The translations under genes were made by a program, and so were the position numbers. From IMG/VR virus record IMGVR_UViG_3300042387_000948, positions 1 to 64,000 of that record: a stretch of DNA of 64,000 nt, one strand, 5' to 3'. The notes beneath the pieces were generated by a model. That model searched no databases. It was not told the origin of the DNA and worked only from the letters and a program-made list of their open reading frames with translations. Shown here one piece after another: positions 56,149-63,825 of the stretch (positions are counted from its first letter, which is position 1; the number at the start of each line of letters is the position of its first letter). The stretch is from a virus.

Positions 56149-56450
56149 CTAAATAGGGCTCTAAATTTATCTTTATTCTCTTCACTAACTGGATTGATAT
56201 TAACCTCAACCGAAACACCCTCACCTTCCCAACTAAATCCAAAGATAATAGTTTCTCCAAATGTATGATAATCAACGTATTGCAAGTGTGGTGTAAATTC
56301 TTTAATCTTTTGTTTTATTCCTGCTATGATATCAATCATATCTTTTTTGTGGAATGGATACATAGGACCTTTGGCAAAGTCCCAATCCATAAAGAATTTA
56401 GTAATTTCTAATTTGAAATTTTGGCGATTATCATTACGTTCGAGAAGCAT
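56139..56450 (-). CDS. Unknown protein, 103 aa
   Basis: Starts MLLERNDNRQNFKLEITKFF; IIFGFSWEGEGVSVEVNINP forms a strand pair. Not recognised. Confidence 0.65.
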   Translation of the reverse strand: MLLERNDNRQNFKLEITKFFMDWDFAKGPMYPFHKKDMIDIIAGIKQKIKEFTPHLQYVDYHTFGETIIFGFSWEGEGVSVEVNINPVSEENKDKFRALFRWR

Positions 56451-56473
56451 GGTGGTGTTTAGTTTAGCATATA

Positions 56474-56767
56474 TTATTTTATATAAATATATGTAGATTT
56501 ATTATTTCGAACGAGCATTTTCTCAGCTTCCTTTTCCTTAATAATAAACCTCTCTGCTTCAGTTTGTGTACCTAATGGTTGATTTGAAATATCCACCCAA
56601 TGTTTAACCATAAAATCACGAATATATCGTTTTGTTTGTGGCATATACTTTACAACACCCTCAATTTTTTGTACTTTGATACGATACTTCTCCCTTGCCA
56701 TAGTTTGAAATGACACGAATAGTGTTAGTAATACTACGGATAATAAAGTAAATTTAAACTTTTTCAT
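56474..56767 (-). CDS. Small secreted protein, 97 aa
   Basis: Signal peptide (FKFTLLSVVLLTLFVSFQTMA) followed by a basic soluble domain (KIEGVVKYMPQTKRYIRDF). Overlaps the membrane gene at 56764 by four bases. Unknown role. Confidence 0.7.
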   Translation of the reverse strand: MKKFKFTLLSVVLLTLFVSFQTMAREKYRIKVQKIEGVVKYMPQTKRYIRDFMVKHWVDISNQPLGTQTEAERFIIKEKEAEKMLVRNNKSTYIYIK

Positions 56768-57012
56768 TTTTGTTTTTTTAGTTTTTCTTCTTTTTCAACT
56801 TGTTTTTTAGCCATATCAGACAGAAATATTTCCGCTTCAACATATAAAACTGCTATTACCATTGCAAGAGCAGGAACAATAATTGGTACAATCACCCACC
56901 ACCAACTGAAATCCAAATACCATTCCAACTTAATGATAGCTAATACAAAGGATGACATAAACATCAATCCTAACAAACATCCACCAACTTGCTCTTCGTT
57001 ATTCTCTTTCAT
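56764..57012 (-). CDS. Two-span membrane protein, 82 aa
   Basis: Hydrophobic segments (LLGLMFMSSFVLAIIKL and WWVIVPIIVPALAMVIAVLY) and a charged end (EKEEKLKKQK). Unknown. Confidence 0.7.
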   Translation of the reverse strand: MKENNEEQVGGCLLGLMFMSSFVLAIIKLEWYLDFSWWWVIVPIIVPALAMVIAVLYVEAEIFLSDMAKKQVEKEEKLKKQK

Positions 57013-57256
57013 CTTCAGGCATCATCCAAATGTGTTCTGGTGTTCCATCTCCTACATACGCAGTTAGGATATTAAAATCTACCCACTCAACTGCTTCCTC
57101 AAATGTACAATCTTGCAACTTCATAATTTCCAACTCCATTTTGTGAATATCATAAACTGCTACATTGTCTTGAGTGATACCAATAATACATTCATCTAAC
57201 CCATCCCACAATACCGCATCAGGGTTTATTTCGTGAATCTTAGCTCTTCTGTCCAT
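56999..57256 (-). CDS. Unknown protein, 85 aa
   Basis: Starts MDRRAKIHEINPDAVLWDGL; strands around IIGITQDNVAVYDIHKMEL. Overlaps both neighbours. Unknown. Confidence 0.65.
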   Translation of the reverse strand: MDRRAKIHEINPDAVLWDGLDECIIGITQDNVAVYDIHKMELEIMKLQDCTFEEAVEWVDFNILTAYVGDGTPEHIWMMPEDERE

Positions 57257-57821
57257 TTTTCTTTTTGGTTGTAATTGTTACTGCTTTCTCCTTTGGTGTC
57301 CACAATTGCTCAAATGTTTTGGTTTTGTAGTTTCCTAATGCAAACATTTCAAATGCTTTCTTTCTACAAATAGTTTTAACCCACCCATCGTTCCAAGTAC
57401 CAACCTCAACTTCGGAGCCGGTTTCTTCACAAACTACCATTGATTTATCTTCTGCTTTACGGATTAACTCCCAATTCTTTTTAGATGTGCCTGTAACATA
57501 GAATCGTAATCCTCCAAACTTTTCTTTACATTGTGTTACCTTTGTAATCCAATTATTCTTTTCCTTACTATCACCAGCTTTAATACCAATGATTAGTTCT
57601 TTAAGAATACCATACCAACCATCACCAACTCCGAATCCAAAATTGTATGGATTGACCTGCTTAATGTAGTTAATCTTACGAGTGAATTTAAACCTTTTAT
57701 GTATCCAACTCAAACACTTATTGTAGAATTGTTCATATCCAGTTTTCTCTTCAGCTCTATAACTCCAACTGAACATTTCTGGATATAACTCAATAAGTTC
57801 TACTCTATGCTCTTCTGTCAT
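57240..57821 (-). CDS. Conserved phage protein, 193 aa
   Basis: Starts MTEEHRVELIELYPEMFSWS. The patterns GVGDGWYGILKELIIGIKA, CKEKFGGLRFYVTGTSKK and VEVGTWNDGWVKTICRKKA occur together in many phage hypothetical proteins. No function is known. Ends four bases into the GroES gene. Confidence 0.75.
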   Translation of the reverse strand: MTEEHRVELIELYPEMFSWSYRAEEKTGYEQFYNKCLSWIHKRFKFTRKINYIKQVNPYNFGFGVGDGWYGILKELIIGIKAGDSKEKNNWITKVTQCKEKFGGLRFYVTGTSKKNWELIRKAEDKSMVVCEETGSEVEVGTWNDGWVKTICRKKAFEMFALGNYKTKTFEQLWTPKEKAVTITTKKKNGQKS

Positions 57822-58129
57822 CGTATTACCATTAATAAATCCATCTCTCTACACAAATAGTATTCGTTATCTCCTAACTTTACCTTTTGTGCACTCATAC
57901 CACCTTGTGGCATCATAACCTTATCACCTACCTTAACTTCCATAGGGATTTTTGCTCCGTTGTTTGTGTAAACTCCGTTACCTACCGCAACTACCGTACC
58001 AATCTTACCATCCAACGTTTGAGCTGAATCGGTTAGAATAATACCACTTGCTGTTTTTTCTTCTACTTTTAATTCAATTAACACTCTATCCCCTAAAGGT
58101 TTAGCCAATTGAAAGTTCTCCTCTGCCAT
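57818..58129 (-). CDS. groES: GroES-like co-chaperonin
   Basis: Elements: LGDRVLIELKVEEKTASGII, IGTVVAVGNGVYTNNG, VKVGDKVMMPQGG and the C-terminal MDLLMVI. The mobile loop for GroEL contact lies at SGIILTDSAQTLD. T4 encodes the functional analogue gp31 for capsid folding; a true GroES-type homologue may do the same. 103 aa. Confidence 0.9.
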   Translation of the reverse strand: MAEENFQLAKPLGDRVLIELKVEEKTASGIILTDSAQTLDGKIGTVVAVGNGVYTNNGAKIPMEVKVGDKVMMPQGGMSAQKVKLGDNEYYLCREMDLLMVIR

Positions 58130-58131
58130 AA

Positions 58132-58341
58132 TTATTTACTTTGTTTTTTACGTTTTAATCTTTTTTCCTCAATAGACAGCTCTTCTCCACCCGCAGTTAC
58201 TTCCTGCTTTTGTACTGGTTTACGAAGAGCTTTCCATTCTGATTTTGGGACGAATACCCATCCATGTATTAACACTTTCACATCGGCATCGATATCCGAT
58301 ACTCTACGGATTTCTCCGTCTTTACTTTTGATACACTTCAT
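58132..58341 (-). CDS. Small basic phage protein, 69 aa
   Basis: Starts MKCIKSKDGEIRRVSDIDAD; GWVFVPKSEWKALRKPVQ. Similar to short proteins seen near phage chaperonins. Unknown. Confidence 0.65.
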   Translation of the reverse strand: MKCIKSKDGEIRRVSDIDADVKVLIHGWVFVPKSEWKALRKPVQKQEVTAGGEELSIEEKRLKRKKQSK

Positions 58342-58361
58342 ATATAACTTATTTAATTGTT

Positions 58362-58997
58362 TTACTTAATCTTAAAAAAGAATCCAGCTGCCATCCACGG
58401 ACGAGGACCAGCTATACCATCTCTCATATTTACCCCACCACCAATTTTGATTATGTGGTTTGATTTGTTCTTAACTAATAGGTTCAAACTATACCAATTG
58501 TTGATTGAACGAAAATTAGTACTGAACTCCGGCCCTAAATAGTATTCTCTAATTTTAGGTGCTGGTACTTCTACTACCTCTTTAACTACTCTTGGTGTAA
58601 TATCCGCTACCCAACTTCTACTTGCCAAACGATTGTGTGAAATAGTATCGGTGATAGTTACTTTACCCTGCTTTTCAGGTAATACTAATACATCTTTAAA
58701 TGCATTCTTTGGATAATATGCTTGTAGAATTGATACCGTATCCAAAGCCGTTGGTTTTGTTGGAACTTCAACCAATTTGTATTCTATTTTAACAACTGGT
58801 ACTCTTACAATTTTGGTTTTTGTAATCCGTTTTGGCACATATTTTATTTGAGTTACATTTATTGGTTGAATTATATTGTACAATTTTGTATTTATAACTT
58901 TTCCATCTTTGTAAGTTTTAACACGTAGTGCTTTTGGTGTTTGTGCTAATGCTACTACTGAAAGTAACACCAACATAGTGGTTAATAGTTTTTTCAT
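58362..58997 (-). CDS. Secreted protein with coiled-coil and beta domain, 211 aa
   Basis: Signal peptide MKKLLTTMLVLLSVVALAQ, then strands with repeated Val/Lys (ITKTKIVRVPVVKIEYK), a Pro-rich stretch, and an end that looks like an outer-membrane strand set (NLLVKNKSNHIIKIGGGV). The start at 58997 is selected for the signal peptide. It could be a spanin-like or surface protein; not recognised. Confidence 0.65.
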   Translation of the reverse strand: MKKLLTTMLVLLSVVALAQTPKALRVKTYKDGKVINTKLYNIIQPINVTQIKYVPKRITKTKIVRVPVVKIEYKLVEVPTKPTALDTVSILQAYYPKNAFKDVLVLPEKQGKVTITDTISHNRLASRSWVADITPRVVKEVVEVPAPKIREYYLGPEFSTNFRSINNWYSLNLLVKNKSNHIIKIGGGVNMRDGIAGPRPWMAAGFFFKIK

Positions 58998-59001
58998 AAT
59001 T

Positions 59002-59949
59002 TTATTTTTTTGCGTATAACATACCGGTAGTGTCCCCATCTTTGTATAATAGTTTTGTTTGGAAACCACATCCCTCTATTTTAAGTATTAAATTTTTTAC
59101 TTTTTCATCGTTTATGTTGTGATGAAACTCCAATGCTATCTTACGAATGTTGTTAGATAGATATTCATTACTCATAGATTCAAAGATAGCATACTCACCA
59201 CCTTCACAATCTACTTTAAGATAATCAATAGTAATATTTTGGAATAGTTCATTGAATTCCAATACTGAAACATCGTAGGTTCTTAATGTTGTATCGGAAT
59301 TTACATCCGAATACATAGATGATTTACCAGCAAACTTATTCTCATAAAATGGTGCAGTTCCGTTCTCATTTGAAACTGCGGAATTGTTTACTATAACATT
59401 TTCAATATCCCATCTATTAAAATCATCTACTAATTTCTTATTAGGTTCATATCCATACACAACATTTGGTTCATATTTTAATGCATCGATAGCAAATAAA
59501 CCACAATTAAATCCAATATCAACTACTACATCTCCCTTCTCAACACACACAAAATCGTTATTGTATATGTTTTCGTAGAATATTTCATTTAATATGTACT
59601 GCAAATCCTTCTTACCATTTGTATCCAAACCAGATACTAATGATTGTATGTAATCGGTTTGTGGAATAGTATTGTAATCAATCTCCCCATCCAAACCAAA
59701 CATACCAACTACATCATATGTTTCAGCATCTCTAAACTCTACATACCTATTATTTGAATTTGATGGAACGTATGTCCAATAACCAACATTGGGTGCTAAT
59801 GTCATTGTGTATTTGTACTCAACCAATTTTAGAAACTGATTGTACACTGTTGCAATAACTTCCTTTGGTTCGTTGGCATTTAAGGAATAGTGAAATTTAG
59901 TTTTACCATCCGTCATTCCATTGTAAAGTATAGAGTAATCGTTAATCAT
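59002..59949 (-). CDS. FkbM-family methyltransferase, 315 aa
   Basis: A second FkbM: SAM motif DVVVDIGFNCGLFAIDAL and FkbM signature YLKVDCEGGEYAIF. An N-terminal ~110-residue extension (YSILYNGMTDGKTKFHYSL) precedes it. It and the 20-kb enzyme may modify glycans or lipids; substrate unknown. Confidence 0.88.
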   Translation of the reverse strand: MINDYSILYNGMTDGKTKFHYSLNANEPKEVIATVYNQFLKLVEYKYTMTLAPNVGYWTYVPSNSNNRYVEFRDAETYDVVGMFGLDGEIDYNTIPQTDYIQSLVSGLDTNGKKDLQYILNEIFYENIYNNDFVCVEKGDVVVDIGFNCGLFAIDALKYEPNVVYGYEPNKKLVDDFNRWDIENVIVNNSAVSNENGTAPFYENKFAGKSSMYSDVNSDTTLRTYDVSVLEFNELFQNITIDYLKVDCEGGEYAIFESMSNEYLSNNIRKIALEFHHNINDEKVKNLILKIEGCGFQTKLLYKDGDTTGMLYAKK

Positions 59950-59952
59950 AAC

Positions 59953-60159
59953 TTATTTTTTATAATTTGGTTTGTGATACTCATCATCATATTCCATTTC
60001 TTCTGGAAATTTGAGTGTTGTGATATCTACCAATTTAACATCAGGTGGTATATTTTTTATAGTTTCTCCTATTTCTATTGCCAATATATAATGGGCAACT
60101 AGCAAATAGATGAATGTGATAAATAGTAATACGCCGGATAATATTAGTACAAAAACCAT
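59953..60159 (-). CDS. Single-span membrane protein, 68 aa
   Basis: Starts MVFVLILSGVLLFITFIYLL; acidic tail. The start at 60159 is used because the promoter is at 60173-60204. Confidence 0.7.
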   Translation of the reverse strand: MVFVLILSGVLLFITFIYLLVAHYILAIEIGETIKNIPPDVKLVDITTLKFPEEMEYDDEYHKPNYKK

Positions 60160-60172
60160 AGTTTTATTTGTG

Positions 60173-60204
60173 TAAAGATACAACAATTATTTCATATTTC
60201 CAAA
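60173..60204 (-). promoter_or_regulatory. Promoter (TTTGG-N19-TATCTTTA)
   Basis: N19 architecture. Drives 59953 and probably the FkbM and GroES operon beyond. Confidence 0.75.
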
Positions 60205-60205
60205 T

Positions 60206-60544
60206 TTATGGAAACAAATTTCTGATTATAATAGTTAGAGAGATACAAATCCATATCGTATTGAATAGTATTAGTGTTGGTAAACTCTTTCTCATACTTG
60301 CCCAAATGAGTGCAGATGATGTGGCGAGAGTTAAGAAATGCATATACCACAACTCAATACCAAATAGTAATCCAGGTACAATGATAATTGCCTTTGCTAT
60401 CCAACTACAAAACTCAATGGTATTGTAATCTGTCCAATATTCTTTTTTAAGAAACATACCATACCTATTGAGTATTTTATCATACCCAATAAGTAAGTAT
60501 AGTGTAACTATGTAAGCTACGAAAATAACTATAAATTTTAACAT
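60206..60544 (-). CDS. Multi-span membrane protein, 112 aa
   Basis: Three to four hydrophobic segments (FIVIFVAYIVTLYLLIGY, WIAKAIIIVPGLLFGIEL, LILFNTIWICISLTIIIR). Unknown. Confidence 0.7.
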   Translation of the reverse strand: MLKFIVIFVAYIVTLYLLIGYDKILNRYGMFLKKEYWTDYNTIEFCSWIAKAIIIVPGLLFGIELWYMHFLTLATSSALIWASMRKSLPTLILFNTIWICISLTIIIRNLFP

Positions 60545-60738
60545 ACAGGTTGTAGAGACAGTTCTTTTGCGGGGAATGCCTCAGCGAACTTAAAGTTTCG
60601 GTACTGCTCAATGAATTGTCTATTACGTTCATTGGTTGCCTCATCCCATAAGGTAGATGCCTGAATGTATTGTGCCCACTCATTAAATGATAACTGTGTT
60701 TGAAAATCGCTGTACTTAACGTTTAATTTACCTTCCAT
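60538..60738 (-). CDS. Small protein, 66 aa
   Basis: Starts MEGKLNVKYSDFQTQLSFNE at 60738, ends ELSLQPVC. An upstream codon at 60798 is rejected for overlap. Unknown. Confidence 0.65.
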   Translation of the reverse strand: MEGKLNVKYSDFQTQLSFNEWAQYIQASTLWDEATNERNRQFIEQYRNFKFAEAFPAKELSLQPVC

Positions 60739-60739
60739 A

Positions 60740-61021
60740 TTACTTTTGAGTTTTAGTTGAATGTTTTTTATCAAATTCCTTTTTTTCTTGCATAGCATTC
60801 TCCAACATTTTTACTGCTTTGGCGTTTGCTGTTTCAATTGCATTTTCGTAACCAACTACTTCTAACATATGTGTTGCTGATAAGCAAACAAAAATTATTG
60901 TGTTCGCCTGCCAACTAATATCATAGTTTCCTGCTATTAAGTTTGTAACAAGTGAGAATGCCGCTAAACCAGCAGTTGCTCCGTGTAATGCCAATGCAAA
61001 ACCTCTACCTCTTAAATTCAT
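60740..61021 (-). CDS. Two-span membrane protein, 93 aa
   Basis: Hydrophobic helices (GFALALHGATAGLAAFSLV, ANTIIFVCLSATHMLEVV), charged tail (QEKKEFDKKHSTKTQK). Unknown. Confidence 0.7.
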   Translation of the reverse strand: MNLRGRGFALALHGATAGLAAFSLVTNLIAGNYDISWQANTIIFVCLSATHMLEVVGYENAIETANAKAVKMLENAMQEKKEFDKKHSTKTQK

Positions 61022-61024
61022 ATC

Positions 61025-61141
61025 TTATTTTTTTTTAAATGTTTCAGTAATTAAATATTCGATGAACGCTATAACAGCGAATATAATTATCACACAACTC
61101 ATCGAAAAATCGTATAACAATTGTTTTATCCTTTCCATCAT
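61025..61141 (-). CDS. Short single-span membrane peptide, 38 aa
   Basis: Starts MMERIKQLLYDFSMSCVIII (two possible adjacent ATGs), then FAVIAFIEYLITETFKKK. A longer frame (to 61324) overlaps the next gene's body and is rejected. Confidence 0.6.
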   Translation of the reverse strand: MMERIKQLLYDFSMSCVIIIFAVIAFIEYLITETFKKK

Positions 61142-61142
61142 A

Positions 61143-61508
61143 TTATGTTCTAAAGTGTGCTGAGTTTGATGCCCAACCCTTTGAGTGATTACTATAATTA
61201 GGACGGGGTGTGTAAGCAAATGAACCTGCTGCCATTCGGGAGAAATTACCAATAGTATCCCATTCAGATTCCCACTTATCAGGCAACACACCATCTTTAA
61301 TAGAAAACGCAGGAGATTCTCCAATCAATCCAATAGGTGTGATATCATTTGTCTTAACCTTACGGAAAATGTTTTTACGATTTTCCTTATCTACTTCAAT
61401 AAATAGAACTGAGCGGGCTTTCACCTTACAAACTTTAAGGAATTTAGTAGCAGATTTACCACCTTTGGAAACTACCACGTGAACCATTTGACCAATTAAA
61501 TTTTCCAT
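61143..61508 (-). CDS. Unknown protein, 121 aa
   Basis: Starts MENLIGQMVHVVVSKGGKSA at 61508; strands with CKVKARSVLFIEVDKENRKN and end NSAHFRT. Not recognised. Confidence 0.7.
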   Translation of the reverse strand: MENLIGQMVHVVVSKGGKSATKFLKVCKVKARSVLFIEVDKENRKNIFRKVKTNDITPIGLIGESPAFSIKDGVLPDKWESEWDTIGNFSRMAAGSFAYTPRPNYSNHSKGWASNSAHFRT

Positions 61509-61531
61509 ATATATCATCTTTTATTACATAG

Positions 61532-61563
61532 TAAAGATATGTAAAAAATTTGATATTTCCAAA
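61532..61563 (-). promoter_or_regulatory. Promoter (TTTGG-N19-TATCTTTA)
   Basis: N19 architecture; drives 61143 and genes below. Confidence 0.75.
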
Positions 61564-61581
61564 TGATTTGTAAAATATTTA

Positions 61582-62085
61582 TTAAAATTTATAGCCAACA
61601 CCCATGCCAACCGTTGATATTTTGGAAATCTGATATTCCGTTCTGATGATTGCTCTATTGTCCGGTCCAAACGAAAAATCAATACCAAAGCCAGCGTAAG
61701 GATTATGAGATTTCTTATTTCCCTTTGTGGTAATATCATCGGCAAATTGTCCACCCATAGAAACAAAGACGGTTGCATCTCTATGACGTGATATATTAAA
61801 TAGGGGAACGAATACACCTAAATTTCTAAAAGTGCTACTAATTGTATGTGTGTTTGTATTGGTAAGGTTTGTAAAATCTTCATCACCCAAAGTCATACCA
61901 CGTTTAAACTCAATACCTATTTTTCCAAAATCAACCCATCCACCAAAAATCATTGAGGGATTTTGAGAATTTGTCGTAAATCCACTCACTCCACCAATTG
62001 CGTAGATTAGTTTATGGTTATTCTTTTCTTGTCCGTATAATGAAACTGATAGTAATAATGCTGAAATCAATAATAATTTTTTCAT
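61582..62085 (-). CDS. Outer-membrane beta-barrel-like protein, 167 aa
   Basis: Signal peptide (LLLISALLLSVSLYGQ), then strands (LGVFVPLFNISRHRDATVF, NRAIIRTEYQISKISTVG) ending in YKF. Size fits a small OmpX/OmpW-like barrel. Behind the second phosphoesterase by an ATGA overlap. Confidence 0.65.
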   Translation of the reverse strand: MKKLLLISALLLSVSLYGQEKNNHKLIYAIGGVSGFTTNSQNPSMIFGGWVDFGKIGIEFKRGMTLGDEDFTNLTNTNTHTISSTFRNLGVFVPLFNISRHRDATVFVSMGGQFADDITTKGNKKSHNPYAGFGIDFSFGPDNRAIIRTEYQISKISTVGMGVGYKF

Positions 62086-62825
62086 ATAAATTCTATTTCT
62101 TTTGTTTTAAAATTGTAATCAAATGTTACTGGTTTGTTAATGTAGTTATATCCCAATGATAAGTTAGAACCATTTATACAATGTGTTTTACCAAAATGTA
62201 CATAACCATAGCCTTCGTGAATGTGTCCGCATAAGTGGAAATCTGGCTCTAAATTCATTATGGTTTCTCTTAAATCCTCACATCCAACATTCATATTATT
62301 GTTGGTTCTATCTACTACACCAAATAGAGGACCGTGCGTAACTATGATATTAGCATCCGGCGGAATAGTTCCCCACATCTCTCTACTATCCTCTCCCCTA
62401 CTCACATTGAATGCCCAATCTCTACCAAAGCGTGCTGAATATGGTGAACCCCAAATCTTAACTCCCTCAATATCAACCGATTCATTCTCTAAATAGATAA
62501 CACCATCGGGTAGATTACCAATCAATTCAGTAACCCATTCCGGCTTACCTTCAACTACTGGTAAATCCCAATCGTTTGTACCATCAAAGTATTGTGCTTT
62601 CTTACGATATAGTATTTCGGATTCAAATGAAAGGTCGTGATTTCCAACAATGAACACTTTGTATTTGTATGGTAGATTACCAAACCATTTTACAAATCGT
62701 TCGCATTCACTCTTCCTACCCAACGAAGATATATCTCCGCTGTGTATAATGATATCCCCACCCGGCAAATCTGCGGTAAGCTGGTTGTGTTTGTTGTGGG
62801 TATCTGAAATGTGTGTTATTCTCAT
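62082..62825 (-). CDS. Calcineurin-like metallophosphoesterase
   Basis: Motifs: HISDTHNKHNQL, IIHSGDISSLG, VGNHDLSFE, VTHGPLFG and HLCGHIHEGYGYVHFG. All metal ligands are present. It is distinct from the 38777 enzyme. The start at 62825 (MRITHISDTHN) is used because the promoter lies at 62859-62890. Confidence 0.9.
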   Translation of the reverse strand: MRITHISDTHNKHNQLTADLPGGDIIIHSGDISSLGRKSECERFVKWFGNLPYKYKVFIVGNHDLSFESEILYRKKAQYFDGTNDWDLPVVEGKPEWVTELIGNLPDGVIYLENESVDIEGVKIWGSPYSARFGRDWAFNVSRGEDSREMWGTIPPDANIIVTHGPLFGVVDRTNNNMNVGCEDLRETIMNLEPDFHLCGHIHEGYGYVHFGKTHCINGSNLSLGYNYINKPVTFDYNFKTKEIEFI

Positions 62826-62858
62826 TGTAAAAAATTTACAAAACATTATTTATTGTAA

Positions 62859-62890
62859 CAAATATACAAAACTTTTTTGATATATCCTAA
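62859..62890 (-). promoter_or_regulatory. Bacteroidota-type promoter (TTAGG-N19-TATATTTG)
   Basis: N19 architecture; drives the second phosphoesterase and the barrel gene. Confidence 0.8.
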
Positions 62891-62899
62891 TTTAACTTA

Positions 62900-63034
62900 T
62901 TAAATATCGTTACCCCACTTCTTGCGTATGTATGCGTAATATCTATCTAACTTTTTGTCATTGTATAGAAAATATACAAAGTATATATCCCACCAAAACT
63001 CAATCTTTTTTGTAACTTTTTTTAAGGTTTCCAT
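62900..63034 (-). CDS. Small basic protein, 44 aa
   Basis: Translated from the gap: METLKKVTKKIEFWWDIYFV, ends WGNDI. One base before the 63036 gene stop. Aromatic/basic, unknown. Confidence 0.6.
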   Translation of the reverse strand: METLKKVTKKIEFWWDIYFVYFLYNDKKLDRYYAYIRKKWGNDI

Positions 63035-63035
63035 T

Positions 63036-63278
63036 TTAGTCAAAGTATAAGGTTGCTATATCATTTTCATCAACAGATGCATATCCTAAATGATTTTCGT
63101 TGTTTATAAACGAATCTGGGTCATTGGGGATGCTAGCATCTCTAACTTCACCATCAACAGATACATACTTAATATTTTCATATTGTATAACCTGTAATGT
63201 TTCTGGATTTTGTAAACCATGTACAACTGGTTCACCTTCTAATCCTAAATTTACTAATTTAAATAATTGCTTTTCCAT
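63036..63278 (-). CDS. Unknown protein, 80 aa
   Basis: Starts MEKQLFKLVNLGLEGEPVVH; strands (NIKYVSVDGEVRDASIPND). Not recognised. Confidence 0.65.
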   Translation of the reverse strand: MEKQLFKLVNLGLEGEPVVHGLQNPETLQVIQYENIKYVSVDGEVRDASIPNDPDSFINNENHLGYASVDENDIATLYFD

Positions 63279-63282
63279 AATT

Positions 63283-63486
63283 TTATTTTAATAATTTTTT
63301 AATTAAGTTTACCCAATATCCAAAATAGAATGTTGGTACTATAAATATTGCCTTAATAAATAACAAAAGTTGAAAAGATATTTGAAATCTAGCATCATCA
63401 TTCCTCTCTAACAATCTATCATTTATCCTCTTTGTTATTGGATATGTGGCAATTATCCATACTATAATAAATATATAGATACCCAT
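63283..63486 (-). CDS. Two-span membrane protein, 67 aa
   Basis: Hydrophobic segments (IYIFIIVWIIATYPI and QLLLFIKAIFIVPTFYFGYW), short tail. Unknown. Confidence 0.7.
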   Translation of the reverse strand: MGIYIFIIVWIIATYPITKRINDRLLERNDDARFQISFQLLLFIKAIFIVPTFYFGYWVNLIKKLLK

Positions 63487-63489
63487 AAG

Positions 63490-63813
63490 TTAGAATCTAC
63501 TTGAACGAATGAATGAAATAATTTGCTCTTTAATCAATTCCTTATATACATCTTTACCAACTTCTTCTTCGGTAACTTGCATCACATCAAATGCATAATC
63601 AACTGCATCGGTAACACTATACTCTGAATAGTTTGGGTTTACCTTATCCAACATTTCATCAAAGTTTTTACTTTGAGGATTTAAATAAGAATACTTACCA
63701 TTGTTATATTCATCCATTAAATCAAAGTATTCCATTGGGGGAATCTCATAAATTGCGTTATCCATTTCTTCTTTTGTTAGGTTATTTAATTTAGTTTCTT
63801 TAATCTTACTCAT
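63490..63813 (-). CDS. Unknown acidic protein, 107 aa
   Basis: Starts MSKIKETKLNNLTKEEMDNA; acidic helical body (VTDAVDYAFDVMQVTEEEVG). Not recognised. Confidence 0.65.
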   Translation of the reverse strand: MSKIKETKLNNLTKEEMDNAIYEIPPMEYFDLMDEYNNGKYSYLNPQSKNFDEMLDKVNPNYSEYSVTDAVDYAFDVMQVTEEEVGKDVYKELIKEQIISFIRSSRF

Positions 63814-63825
63814 AGTAGTTTAGGT

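Noticed and set aside
61524-61817. Minus ORF overlapping the barrel gene
   Set aside because: It lies within the 61582 gene in another frame and has no domain.
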